Shown here in pieces: positions 53,855 to 64,000 of a stretch of DNA of 64,000 nucleotides (positions are counted from its first letter, which is position 1; every line of letters starts with the position of its first letter). The notes under the pieces were generated by a model, which did no database searches, was not told the DNA's origin, and saw only the letters and a list, made by a program, of their open reading frames with translations. Origin of the DNA: Tubulanus polymorphus (Eukaryota > Nemertea > Palaeonemertea > Tubulaniformes > Tubulanidae); the NCBI RefSeq assembly GCF_964204645.1, contig NC_134033.1, positions 10,809,155-10,873,154 on the forward strand, read 5' to 3'. A program made the translations under genes and the position numbers.

Positions 53855-55765
53855 GCCTTTTACTGATCATTGTATGCTTCAAATTTCGATATCCTTGACA
53901 ATAGCTAGTCGAATTGAACGCCACGAAGAACCAGAAATTAATCACGCTCTAGATATGGCTATTGGGCAAAATGAAGTCTTACGTGCCATGAAGATGTTGA
54001 AGAGAAATAAATCTGCTGGGGTCGATGGACTAAAAGGAGAAGTTTTCATTGCCGGAGGGCAACCGATTATTCAGCAAATAACAATTTTATTCAATATTAT
54101 TTCAGATAGCGGCTTTTACCCGGAGGCATGGAGTCAAAGATATATAGTGCCCATACATTAAAGTGGGCCACGAAACGTAGCCAATAATTATAGGGGAATA
54201 TCTATTTTATCTGTTTTTGGAAAACTATTCTCTACCATCCATCAACCATGAATGACAGATTATCGTCATGGTGTGGTTTCTATCATAGGTGAATTACAGG
54301 CCGGTTTTCGGCAGATTTTTTGTACTAAATGCTGTTATAAACCATATTGTCTATATTAAACATCGGAAGCTTTTTGCAGCCTTTCTGGATTTCTCAAAAG
54401 CATCTGACCATGTCGACCGAAAAAAACTGCTCCAACAACTCGTGTCTAATGTAATTGAGGGGAAGCGTCTACGTATCATCAAATCTATGTATTCCTTTGC
54501 TAAATCATGTGTTAAGTCGAATAACTCGTACTCTGATCATTTTCAATGTAACAAAGGAGTTCGCCAAGGCGAATGTCTCTCGCCTTTATCATTTACTCTA
54601 TTTATAAATGATATGGAGGAATGTATTAGATCAAATAACTATGACGGTGTTGATTTAAGTTTGTTAAAAGTAATGATACTTCTCTACGCAGACGATACTG
54701 TCATACTAGCCGAAGCAGAGGCAAGTCTGCAGGTAGCACTTAATAATGTATCTGACTATTGTGAAAGCAGATAAATTATGATAAGACTAAAATCATCATT
54801 TTCCGTAAAACTGCCAGTAAGGGTCCCAATTTTCTACATAAACGGGCGTGCCATTGAATGCGTTAATAGGTTCAAGTATTTAGGTCTTATGTTTAATTTT
54901 AATGGAAAGTACAATGCTGCTGTTGACACTTAAGCCGAAAAAGGAGGTGCAGCTTACCATGCTTTTCTGAAGCACTCACAGCATTTCCCACTCATGAACT
55001 CGGAATTGTTATTAAAATTTTTCAATAGTCTAGTTGTATCAGTCCTGAGTTATAGGCGTGAAATATGGGGTTTAAAAAACAAATGAAGTTAGAGAGAATT
55101 GTGATGAAGTTTTACAAATCTATCATAGGGTTAAAACAAACTACCCCTGACCGTTTTGTCTATGGTGAGCTCGGTATTTTCCCCTTAATTATCCAGAATA
55201 AGGTGGAGATTCTGAAGTATTGGCCAAGGTACTAAAATCCAAGCCAAACAAGCTTACGCGAAAGTTATATGAAGTTATGCTTGCTGATATATACAGTCAC
55301 CCACGGGTACGCACGCGATCTATTAAATAACCTAGGCTATGGACAGATATGGCATGACCAGAGTATAGAAAATGAAAAATGATTTTTCCGCACTATTGAG
55401 CAGCGACTCAAAGATCAATTTACCCAGGCATAACTGGTTAAATAATTCCAATTTAAGCCAAATTTTGTCGAAGTTTTAAATCATCAATTATGTACGAGCC
55501 GTATCCAAATTTAAGAAAACACATCCGGATATCAGTGGCCAGATTTAGGTGCTCCAATCATAATTTTCGTGTTCAATCTTGTCGTTGGCTACGTCCTGTC
55601 TTGCCCTATCATGAAAAAATATGCCAACACTGTGATCTAAATGTTGATGAAAACGAATATCATGTACTAGTAATCTGCCCCTTGTGTAGGGACAAAAGAA
55701 CGAGACACATCCCACAAAATATTTTTGCAACCCAAATATTTATAAAACTGTTCGTTTTCTAAAAA
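53855..55765 (+). mobile_element. degenerate non-LTR retrotransposon (reverse transcriptase), 5' truncated
   Basis: Reverse transcriptase blocks in order: RNKSAGVDGL (about 54005), NYRGISILSVFGKLFS (about 54187), FAAFLDFSKASD (54374), GVRQGECLSPLS (54558), LLYADDTVILA (54680, catalytic YADD intact). Near the 3' end is KICQHCDLNVDENEYHVLVI (about 55615), the Cys-Cys-His motif common at the C-terminus of such elements. The frame is broken several times (stops near 54160, 54250 and 54775) and no endonuclease is present, so it is inactive. It starts exactly at the right end of the foldback element. Confidence 0.8.
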
Positions 55766-56239
55766 ACTCATGTATTATGAATGACCTTCATTTGTTTCTT
55801 TTAAAAGTCAAAATTAAGCGTGAGTCAAAATTAAGTATTTCTATTATTTAAATGATTTGTTCTCCGTCATCTGTATAATTTGTATGTATCATGATTATTT
55901 GTCATAAAAGAAATATTTCTTCGACAATGAAGTTTATTATTATCAAACTCTGTGCTTAAAGGACGACTCCCAAAAATAATTGAAAGTACCAGATGTTCTG
56001 ACGGACTAATGCGAAATACACGAATCAATAAACGAATCTAACGACCGAATTCAGATCTAAGAGCTACGACTTTATTGTTCACTGCCACGTAACAAAAAAC
56101 TACTTCACCACCACCTCAAAAACTCACTTCCCTTCAAACCCCCAGAGGTAGCCTAAAGTTGTGTTATAGTGGTTCCTCGTATACAAAGTAATACACCAAA
56201 GAAGAAAGTATCTGCTACGTGTGTGTAAAAAGAAATGAT

Positions 56240-56895
56240 GGCTGTAAAGGAAGCTTAATGACGAATAAAGAAATCACTGGTCCAAGAGAAACCGCTGAAT
56301 TTAGTCATTGTAAAGATATGACAGAAATTGAAGACAAAAGCAAGATTCCAGATGAAGAAACGAGCTGAAAATACGAGAGAAATTCCGAATACATTCAGAA
56401 ATAATTTCAAGATTTAACAACCCAGATGTACAAAGCCGAATACCTCACGCTGATTACTCACAGGCACGAAAGTAATACAGAGAGTTCGATGCAAGAAATA
56501 TCCGAAAGATCCTGCAACCATGATGAACTGTTCGTTACAGATATATGGTATCTCAGAGAGGACGGGGAAGAGTTCCTGAAGTATGATAACGCGAGCACAA
56601 CATCAAGAATCGTAATTTTTGCAATAGACGTATGTTTGAAAAAAAAAACTCAGTGAAGCTGATACGTGGTTTTTGGACGGAAATTTCCAGACGGCACCAA
56701 TCAACTTTGTTCTTGTATGTAATCCATATCCCTCTGGCTGATTCTGCTATTTCTAAAGTCTATGCATCCCTTCAAAGGAAAACTCAGGAAAAATAAGAAG
56801 AATTTCTCACCGTATTATGTGAAAAGTGCGATGAGAAGGGACCATATCTCTTGTCGAAAACTGTTGTGATAGATAGGCAGACAAAGGCATAGATT
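56240..56895 (+). pseudogene. MULE-type transposase remnant
   Basis: In pieces of two frames: DIWYLREDGEEFLKYDNAST, RIVIFAIDVCLKK, then after a poly(A)-run frameshift at 56637-56646 SEADTWFLDGNFQTAPINF, then after another shift LYVIHIPLADSAISKVYASL, EEFLTVLCEKCDEKG and LLSKTVVID. The order (IFATD..TWFxDGxFxxAPxxF.QLYxIH..VYALL) is that of MULE transposases found in invertebrate genomes; the Asp of WFLDG is a catalytic-core residue. Stops and shifts make it inactive. Confidence 0.7.
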
Positions 56896-56942
56896 GACAT
56901 AAAACATCATTTATTTTTGGCGAGGAAATTGGCAAACAATAA

Positions 56943-59900
56943 TCAGTCATCTCTTCGTGGTTGTCTGATGATACTGTCCGGTCCTTCCGGTGGAAATTCT
57001 AAATAAACCGCTTCACCAGTTTCATACGACACCCAACCGCAAAGTCTGGCAGGTTCACGTGACCCAGTGTATGCCGCTAGTTCGCCGTAAAAATTCCAAT
57101 CGTTGCTGATAAAACCATCGCAATAGATCTTGTGATCTGAGAAAATTGAAATACTTATACACAAAATAAATGACGGCTCGAACGGGTTGAAATAAATACA
57201 GTGCTGAAAGAACATGTCAATTGTGTAAAAATGGGATTGGGGACGAATTTCGCTACCCTTTTTACTCAGGCGCGGATCCAGAGCGAAGGTTTTAGGGGTC
57301 GTAACCTCCCCCCCCCCCCCCAGCTCAGCTACCAAAAAGTTTTTTTTCAATCGTTTTCTTGAATTAATGTACTCAAGACAAAGCGGGTGAACAGTATTAC
57401 ATAATCGGTACCATACCATCTTATATGCCAAACAATATGCCCCTATATTGCCCCTATCAGATATTTTAGTCGGTTGTTTAATATTAACATTCTTTATGAA
57501 CCCCTCCTGGAAAAAATCAGATCCGCGCCTGCAACTGTACACATTCAAATGATAGTAGGGTATTATATCTGGACGGAAGATCTTATACGAACCCCAACCT
57601 TTTCAAACATAAATCATTAAAGCAAACCAAAGGCAGAACCGAACTTCGCAAACTGTGTATTTTCATTGGTAGAATTATCGGGATTTTCACTTGATTCCCT
57701 AAAAATAGCTCGCATATAAATTAATATTTAAATAGGTATCTACCTACTCTACGTCGTATAATGTATTTATTTCTATGTACCGTATAAATCACTCAAATTG
57801 TCTTTGTACTAAGACCAAAAGTTTATCAAATAGAGTAAAGTGAAGGAAAGTTAGTGAAGTATAGTCATCGTAGTTGGGAGGATCATTGGTGGATGGTGGG
57901 TTGATATATATTGAATATATATTGTCATCAGCAGAGAAAAATATACCGTATTGTTTATTCTTCTTTATAAGTGTGTGTACTACACTTAAATGACAGATAA
58001 TCAAGAACACGCACGTATTAACAAAATACTTTGATATATTAAAAAAATAGAACATCGTTGATGGGGTAGCTATATTTTACTCAGTATCGTCGCCTCGGAG
58101 TATTCTAGCTCCGTAATCTCACACCTGACGTTAATCTTTAGGGTGAGATCGAAACGTCATGTCTTTTTTGAATGAATAGATTCTCGATTTTGATATACTC
58201 TTAATTTGTACGTAGTGGGTTTTTATCTTATTATCTTCCAACAGATTTAAGTTTTCGGAATGAATTAGCAGTTAAAAACTGGATGAAATTTGCCTTGCTA
58301 CAGTGTTCTATAGCAGTACATCCTCGTTTGCCAAGGTTTGATTACCGACGAGCTCACGCCAATACAAACCCTGGCCGCAAACCCTTCATTGTTCTATTAT
58401 AATCGCCCACGATTTCTTGGGTGGACAGGTTAACGTTCAGCGCCCACCAGTCTATCTAGCCAATGAAATGCGCGGTATCTTCAGAGCAAACGTCGTGCGG
58501 TATAAACGCATCTGAATTGGCACGCTGTTTTGGCACTAAGGATCGAGTGAGTGGTTTAATTGTGAACTCGCATTCTAATTAGGCATGGGCCAAATTTGGC
58601 CCGGGCCAAATCGTCTCCGTGTGATCGCGGCTTTAGGCTGCCAATCCAAAAATCATAATTGAGATTGGCCTTCTCGATCAATTTATCGTACAGATTTTAC
58701 TTAAAATTGATAAACTACGTAATGAGAAAGGTTGACTCTAATATGAAATATGGAAATTGAAGGCGTGGTAACCCGACCCTGGTACCCCAGCGTCACTAGC
58801 TCTAAAAGACTTGCCTCCTTCACACATTTCAAAACAGTAATCTGTAGCTTTTTCACGTGGTTGTCCGCCCTCTTCACACGGTCGACCCTCTTCATCGTTA
58901 CACGTTCGTTCTTTTTTTCCGAGTCCGCAGTCTACACTACAACTACTCCATCCCGACCACTCGCCATACAAACCTGAACAAACGCATACGAATTAATGTC
59001 TTGGACTGCGCAATGATTATCTGTATATTGATACGAAGCTATGTACCAAATAGTGTCGACGTGGAGAAGAATTTGTCTTTGAAATTTTGTGTGTGGTAGT
59101 CAATCATTGTATTACGTATTATATGTATTTTGTTTTTCTTCTCGTTTCGAGACCATATATAATGTCCCCGGACGGAGGCAGACACAATTTTCGCAGGAAT
59201 TCTAATCATAGACTCTCACTGCATCAAAACGATTTTACAGAGCAACTCCATTATGCAGTCACAATGGCCCAAGAGTTCGAGTCCCGCGTAGCTGCGCACA
59301 TATTTTGTTCACCCCGGATAGTTCCCGGTTTACATCGCACAGGTCACCATAGCTCATGCGGTCTCCACGGGCATGGACACATTAGATTTTTAAATGGCCT
59401 GAATAAATTCCGTTGCCAATATAATGAACAGTTTGAAATTCTGGGCCAAAGGAAATCACCCGTGGTTTCCACGGGTATAACTCTAGTATATTTTTGTAAT
59501 AGGGGCTGTTGAAAGATTACCTAACGCGTATGGGGTTAGCAGTAGGTGTGTCAAAAAGTTTGTTACAGCAGGTTAAAGATTGTTACAAAGGGGCCTGATG
59601 GGGTTGTTTGGTGTCTGATCATCTGTTGAATTACAACTGTTGGAATTTCTCGGTAGATGAATCGCGTAACCCTTTTTGGCGTAAAACCAGGACAGGATTG
59701 AAGATGGGCAATTTTCTAATGTTGATGCTCTGTCTAACTCTGGAACTGTTAAACATTAAATACAACATCAACATAACTCATTAAGAATCAAAAGTTGAAG
59801 TTCAAAACTGGTACGTGGTAAAGAATTTAGCAAAAATTTAGCAAAAATTTCGGGGATGTGACATTATCGTATTGTTATTTTGATCATTATCGTAATTGGA

Positions 59901-60331
59901 TTGTTAGGTAATGTAATAATATAAAAGGGACTCTGCCGGGGCCGAATTGGCACCGATCAGGCCCGATTTGACCCGTGCCTAAACAGAGAGCGCGCTCACG
60001 CGCAAATCGCTCAATTATCGATACTAAAAAATGCTCGAACAAAGCGAAGTGAATCATTTCCAAATTTTAGCACTGGACAAGATGATTGCGTTTGAATTGC
60101 AACAGGTTCCGGAATTGACTCACTTCGCTTTGCTTGAGCATTGTTTAGTATCGAGTGAGTGACACGGGCCAAATTTGGCTCGAGCCCTCTCTGTGCCAAT
60201 TAAGCCCGGGCCAAATAGTCTCCGTGCGATCGCCACTTACCTAATGGGAACTGCGCCGAAACGATTTTCGTTGATACGAAAACTAACGCAAAGAAAAGTA
60301 ACAAATTTGTACTGAAATATAAAATCCCCAT
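56943..60331 (-). CDS. secreted protein with one thrombospondin type-1 domain, three exons
   Basis: Exons 60331-60241, 58973-58815 and 57136-56943, phase 1 at both junctions, 147 residues. Signal peptide MGILYFSTNLLLFFALVFVS..IVSA. Exon 2 is a complete TSP1 repeat: WSGWSSCSVDCG with six cysteines and the RTC and PCEEGG features. Exon 3 adds about 63 residues with two more cysteines (YCDGF, LCGW), ending RQPRRDD. TSP1 domains bind matrix glycans and proteins; the Trp-x-x-Trp motif is a usual C-mannosylation site. The donor after exon 2 is GGAG|GCAAGT, a GC-AG intron. A longer N-terminus from an upstream ATG (60484, MRLFESIIAWCL) is possible but the later Met gives the cleaner signal peptide. 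Confidence 0.78.
59930..60235. mobile_element. inverted-repeat element with GGGCCAAATTTGG motifs
   Basis: AGTGAATC..AACAAAGCGAAGTG on the left pairs with CACTTCGCTTTG..GAGTCA on the right around 60085, with ATCGATACTAAAAAATGCTCGA / GAGCATTGTTTAGTATCGA as further arms. GGGCCAAATTTGGC-type words flank it and recur at 58586-58630. It touches the exon 1 donor of the TSP1 gene. Confidence 0.5.
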
Positions 60332-60714
60332 GGCGCTGTAGAGGTGGACTACGTCTGTTAAGTGTCCAGTCTGCGTGGTGTTTGTATATACGTGATATTT
60401 AGTGATGTGATGTGATGTGTAAGGAATTGCAATCACTGGTGTTACCACCAGACACCACGCGATGATTGATTCGAATAACCGCATTGTTCACCGGTAAATT
60501 AAAATCAAACTTGACCAAACGATTCGAAATATAGATTTTGAACGATTATGAAATACGCGGTCATAACCGTTGAGAAAACTCGGATAATTACATTATATAC
60601 TGTTTCATTGTCAATAAATGTATAAATATGTAAATCTTGCAACTAATTTTATCGCTACAATAATTTAAATACAATATTTATTTTGTCATGTATGTATGCA
60701 GTATATATTATACT

Positions 60715-61560
60715 AACAAGTTACATACTGAGTATATGATATGTGGAGGTTATGTAGCTGGAGGTCACGATTCCTGTCAGGTGAGTGAAGCTTTTTATGC
60801 CGTAAAAACAAATGTTTCTATATATCGATAAATACCATGCGTAATTTAAGGGGTTCTGTGTGAGTCTATGTGCACGACGTCATCAATATTGACGATTCCA
60901 AATGTGCATACGTTTGTTTTCTAATCAATTAAATTCTAATGACTAATTTTCTAACACATGAATCTTTGTACTTATGAAAATGAATTCTGATTGAACTGGT
61001 ATGTGTCAGGCGTCGATAAATTTGATAAAAGGTTATACTGATTTTTACCGATTTTAGGAGAAATTCACGTATTTTAGTCGTATTTATGATTTAACAGGGT
61101 GATAGCGGCGGACCTTACGTGTGCGAAGTAAACGGACGCTATGAACTGAAGGGTGTCGTCTCGTGGGGTTACGGTTGCGCTCAGAGGGGTAATCCAGGAG
61201 TTTATACAAACGTCAATAAATTCGTTGACTGGATTAATGAGAAAATCGCCAATAACTAAATTCGCGATTTCATTATTGTGAATTTCGTTAAAGCAAAATA
61301 AATAATATTTTACGACGAAAATGATCATTACTTTGTCCGGTTCTGTTCTTGGATCTGAAAAATGTACAAACTCAGAAAGAGTAGAGAAGCCGTGTTAACC
61401 GGGTGTCAAATCGGTTGTCATGAATACAGATAGAACTTTTATAGGATGACTTTATGTTATTTTATTCGAGTAACTTCATGCACATCAGCAGTGAAAGTTC
61501 TTAATTTCCAATGAAATCTAGTGAACCTACGAGGCACTATTTGTATTTACTGATCCGCAA
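60715..61560 (+). pseudogene. orphan 3' end of the CUB-trypsin gene
   Basis: Matches about 50995-51975. It contains the last 50 or so bases of exon 6 ([18 protein letters not shown], to the donor at 60780), the intron, and all of exon 7 (61098-61259, [20 protein letters not shown] with stop). Splice sites and frame are intact and exon 7 has very few amino-acid changes (GKPG to GNPG, VIK to VNK). There is no signal peptide, CUB domain, catalytic His or Asp upstream, so it cannot make a protease alone. Confidence 0.8.
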
Positions 61561-62754
61561 TACTTATATTTAGAAAATGAATTTCAAACGATGACGGAAA
61601 TCTTACTGCACATCAGTCCGAAATAATTTCTCTTTCATGACGAAGTGGTGGAATATAGTTAGCGGATCATACACTAATGTGGGTCGACTCTGGCAATCAA
61701 CGAGTGTTTCAATGCACGTCGACTGCCAGAGTCGGCTCATGTTAGTGTCTAGATAAACGGCTAACGACGAGCATTGCGGGAGCACCTCACGGTAACTCGG
61801 TAAGACAGTAGATTGTGCTTAGAACTGAGCCGAGCATGAGGGAGATCATTTCGGTTGCGGTTTGTGTAAATCCCTGCATCCGGCCTGTATTTTTTCTAAA
61901 TTTGCACCGAAAATAAGCCAAGACATTGTGACGTATTTGATCATTTTAGGCCCAGTCGCACTGACAGATTTGACCGAGATATAATTCTCAATAATATATA
62001 CAGTGCAGAACTGAAGCTGTCCTTATGATATATATTACAATAGTGGACGATAACATTTCAAATGAAACCGTCTGCTTATTTTAGGGTGGAACCGTAGCTA
62101 GACCGCACCTAGATACTACATATTATAGTAGACCCGGAAAAACTACTACTATTTATAGGCTAACCCTTAAAGCCCACCCTACCCCTAACCCTAAACCGGC
62201 CTCGGCTGTGATTGTGAAACACATATTATATAGTGTTGTTAAAATACAGTGTTTATCTATGATAGCGTACTGAGGTCTGTAAAAATAGAAAATTAGACGT
62301 AATCTACGGAGTGATAGCTTTAGTGATTCAGACGAAATTGTGGATTAAATCTGCAACTCCTTGGACGATTATTTTACAATTAATGATCATTACAGAAGGA
62401 ACCCCACCGCTACTGAGGGTGTTGTTTTATTGATTAATTGGTTGAACACGTTAGAGATTTCATGTCATCAAATTACATGATTATTTGCGCGTGACTCCGA
62501 ATAAATCTGTCATATCGGAGCGGTTCATACCTTAGTGCGAGTTACGTCTAGGATTCGCTCTTCAAAAGTGATGATTTATAGGTTTAGAATTCAGACTCGA
62601 GCTTGTAATATTATTCAACTTCGATATATTTCCATCTTTAATTCATCGACCGCAGTAGCATCAGCTACAGCAGCTACAGCATCAGTTCATCATCCTTCAA
62701 CCGCTTCAGTGATTCTATTCTATCTAGTTCTAACTGTACAGTTTATGACGTTGC
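61561..62754. other. region upstream of the last GPCR gene
   Basis: Apart from the inverted repeat at 61665 it shows no gene. A CCCTACCCCTAACCCTAAACC stretch at 62178-62200 is telomere-like only by chance. A GTAGCATCAGCTACAGCAGC stretch precedes the GPCR start. Confidence 0.35.
61665..61755. repeat. short inverted repeat
   Basis: ACACTAATGTGGGTCGACTCTGG and CCAGAGTCGGCTCATGTTAGTGT pair with a loop of about 30 bases. No other copy is seen in the window. Confidence 0.55.
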
Positions 62755-63717
62755 ATGAAGATTCGCGGGATGAATAATCAGACATTTATAGACAAGTCGT
62801 TGTATTTTATACCGTATGTAGAAGCATTAGTGGCTAATCACGCGAAGAGTCACGCGACTAACACGATTCGTATTATTGATATCACTGTTTTGACGGTTAT
62901 CTGTATTCTAGGAATATTTGGTAATCTTATGATTATAATATTGATGATATCTCCAGAGTTGTGGAAGTTGTCTTACAGTCGTTTCTTCCTCGCTCTTGCC
63001 ATTTCTGATATTCAAGTTATTCTACATTTTCTCATAATTCTAATCAATACGGTGACGTTGTCCGATACGGTAAAAGCGACCTCGTGGTTAAGCTGCGCGA
63101 TGCAAGAATATATGGTGTGTTGCGCAGGTGCTTTTAGTCCTAGTTTATTGATTTTGATATCATTGGAAAGGTTATGCGTCGTACGGTACCCGTTCCGCGG
63201 ACCTCGATTCTGGACACCTAAAACCGTGTCTATATCGATATTTGTACTGTTAATCGTTGTATTAGGTGCCTACGGATTCATCTTCTTTACGATAACTTAC
63301 AACGATATGATTTTAAACTGTGTTCTATCGGAAAGCGCGATTTACGCTTATTCTAAAATAGTGCCGTTAATGTACAGTTACATACCGATAACTTCATTAG
63401 TTATATTGAACTCTTTATTAATCGCTTCAGTAAGATCCATGCAACAGAAAGTCGACTCTACACAAACAAATAATAATCAAGTTACTAAAATATCCATTTT
63501 AGTTTGTGCGTTTTTTCTGATTACAGTCATGCCTAATATAGTAGTAGCGACGTTAGTTCTAGATCCTCAGTGGTCAGAATCGTTGAAAATTCCATATCTC
63601 GTCACTCATCGCATATTCTGTTTTAATTATGCCGCAAATTTCTTTATCTACGTCATATCCGGTCGACGCATTCGAATGACGATAAAAACTCTTTTTACTA
63701 AATCATGTAAATCATAA
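62755..63717 (+). CDS. rhodopsin-family GPCR, intronless
   Basis: 320 residues. N-terminal NQT glycosylation site. TM1 about 41-66 (GNLMI), TM2 76-98 (LAISD), TM3 112-140 with ERLCVVRYP (ERL replaces DRY), TM4 155-178, TM5 around PLMYSYIPITSLVILN, TM6 around ILVCAFFLITVMPNIV (a Pro kink as usual), TM7 with NYAANFFIYVISGR (NFFIY replaces NPxxY). Very short C-tail, 320 residues in all, compact for class A. Not a close copy of the other GPCRs here. Start Met1 (62755) or Met6 (62770). Ligand unknown. Confidence 0.85.
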   Translation: MKIRGMNNQTFIDKSLYFIPYVEALVANHAKSHATNTIRIIDITVLTVICILGIFGNLMIIILMISPELWKLSYSRFFLALAISDIQVILHFLIILINTVTLSDTVKATSWLSCAMQEYMVCCAGAFSPSLLILISLERLCVVRYPFRGPRFWTPKTVSISIFVLLIVVLGAYGFIFFTITYNDMILNCVLSESAIYAYSKIVPLMYSYIPITSLVILNSLLIASVRSMQQKVDSTQTNNNQVTKISILVCAFFLITVMPNIVVATLVLDPQWSESLKIPYLVTHRIFCFNYAANFFIYVISGRRIRMTIKTLFTKSCKS

Positions 63718-63799
63718 GTTTCTCACTCAATACTATCTCATCCCCGCACCCAAAATTATGGTTCACCTAACCTGATGATATGGCCGTGTCGATTTCGTT

Positions 63800-63935
63800 G
63801 GTTGCCAGTTGCACAGTTGTGACTTAAGTCCAAAAGTGGTCTGAAATCCTAAGACTGATTGATCTTTATTTGTTAGATTGGCTATAGAATCCAAGTCGGT
63901 CAAGGACTGATATCAGATCTAAGCCATTACTGTGC
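63800..63935. mobile_element. MITE family C, copy near the right edge
   Basis: CAGTTGCACAGTTGTGACTTAAG and AAGCCATTACTGTGCAACAG are inverted ends of about 20 bases around a family C interior. It lies 80 bases after the stop of the GPCR at 62755-63717. Confidence 0.6.
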
Positions 63936-64000
63936 AACAGACGCCAGTATTCTTATTTAAGTCTCAATCACTTCCAATAATGTTCAATAATCGAATGGAA

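Noticed and set aside
56426-56656. Stand-alone small gene of 76 codons
   Set aside because: It is one frame of the MULE transposase remnant, continued in the next frame after a poly(A)-run shift.
62160-62215. Telomere-like CCCTAACCCTAAACC stretch
   Set aside because: Only two or three imperfect units, not a telomeric array; a similar chance word is at 46612.
1-64000. CRISPR arrays, operons, bacterial defence or phage systems
   Set aside because: The window is a spliced eukaryotic genome; tandem arrays here have diverged units and no cas-like genes.

Overview
The window is animal nuclear DNA. It is AT-rich, with introns carrying GT..AG (one GC..AG) splice sites, single-exon rhodopsin-family GPCR genes, a bilaterian unc-80 gene, secreted multi-domain proteins and many MITE, SINE and LINE remnants and minisatellites. 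Nothing is prokaryotic. I would guess a lophotrochozoan, perhaps a mollusc, but the sequence alone does not settle the phylum.

Layout. (1) 1-25.6 kb, + strand: the 3' part of unc-80, the large scaffold subunit of the NALCN sodium-leak channel complex. I resolve 23 exons with matching phases, coding 1331 residues to the stop; the 5' part lies outside the window. An intact intronless GPCR gene with its own poly(A) signal sits in sense inside intron 3, beside a broken relative and a copied piece of its 5' flank. The introns carry private tandem arrays, foldback elements and MITEs; two arrays copy a splice site together with some exon sequence. (2) 25.6-30.4 kb: intergenic, mostly minisatellites. 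(3) 30.4-33.9 kb, - strand: a five-exon gene for a secreted protein I do not recognise. (4) 34.6-42.6 kb: a tail-to-tail pair of near-identical GPCR genes, the right-hand one broken by one extra base, with minisatellites and duplicated flanks. (5) 42.6-46.3 kb: a tandem tRNA-like repeat, SINE-like pieces and a two-exon secreted orphan gene (- strand). (6) 48.5-51.6 kb, + strand: a seven-exon CUB-trypsin protease; its last two exons are copied at 60.7-61.3 kb without the rest of the gene. (7) 52-57 kb: degenerate elements (long inverted repeat, non-LTR reverse transcriptase, MULE transposase). (8) 57-60.3 kb, - strand: a three-exon secreted protein with one thrombospondin type-1 domain. (9) 62.8-63.7 kb, + strand: a fourth GPCR.

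The genes do not form an operon or an evident pathway. Common themes are membrane excitability and signalling (unc-80, four GPCR loci), small secreted proteins, and repeated local duplication. The GPCR at 3.8 kb, the GPCR pair and the protease each have a partial or inverted copy nearby. No RNA-seq or database search was available, so exon models rest on splice consensus, phase agreement and family resemblance.
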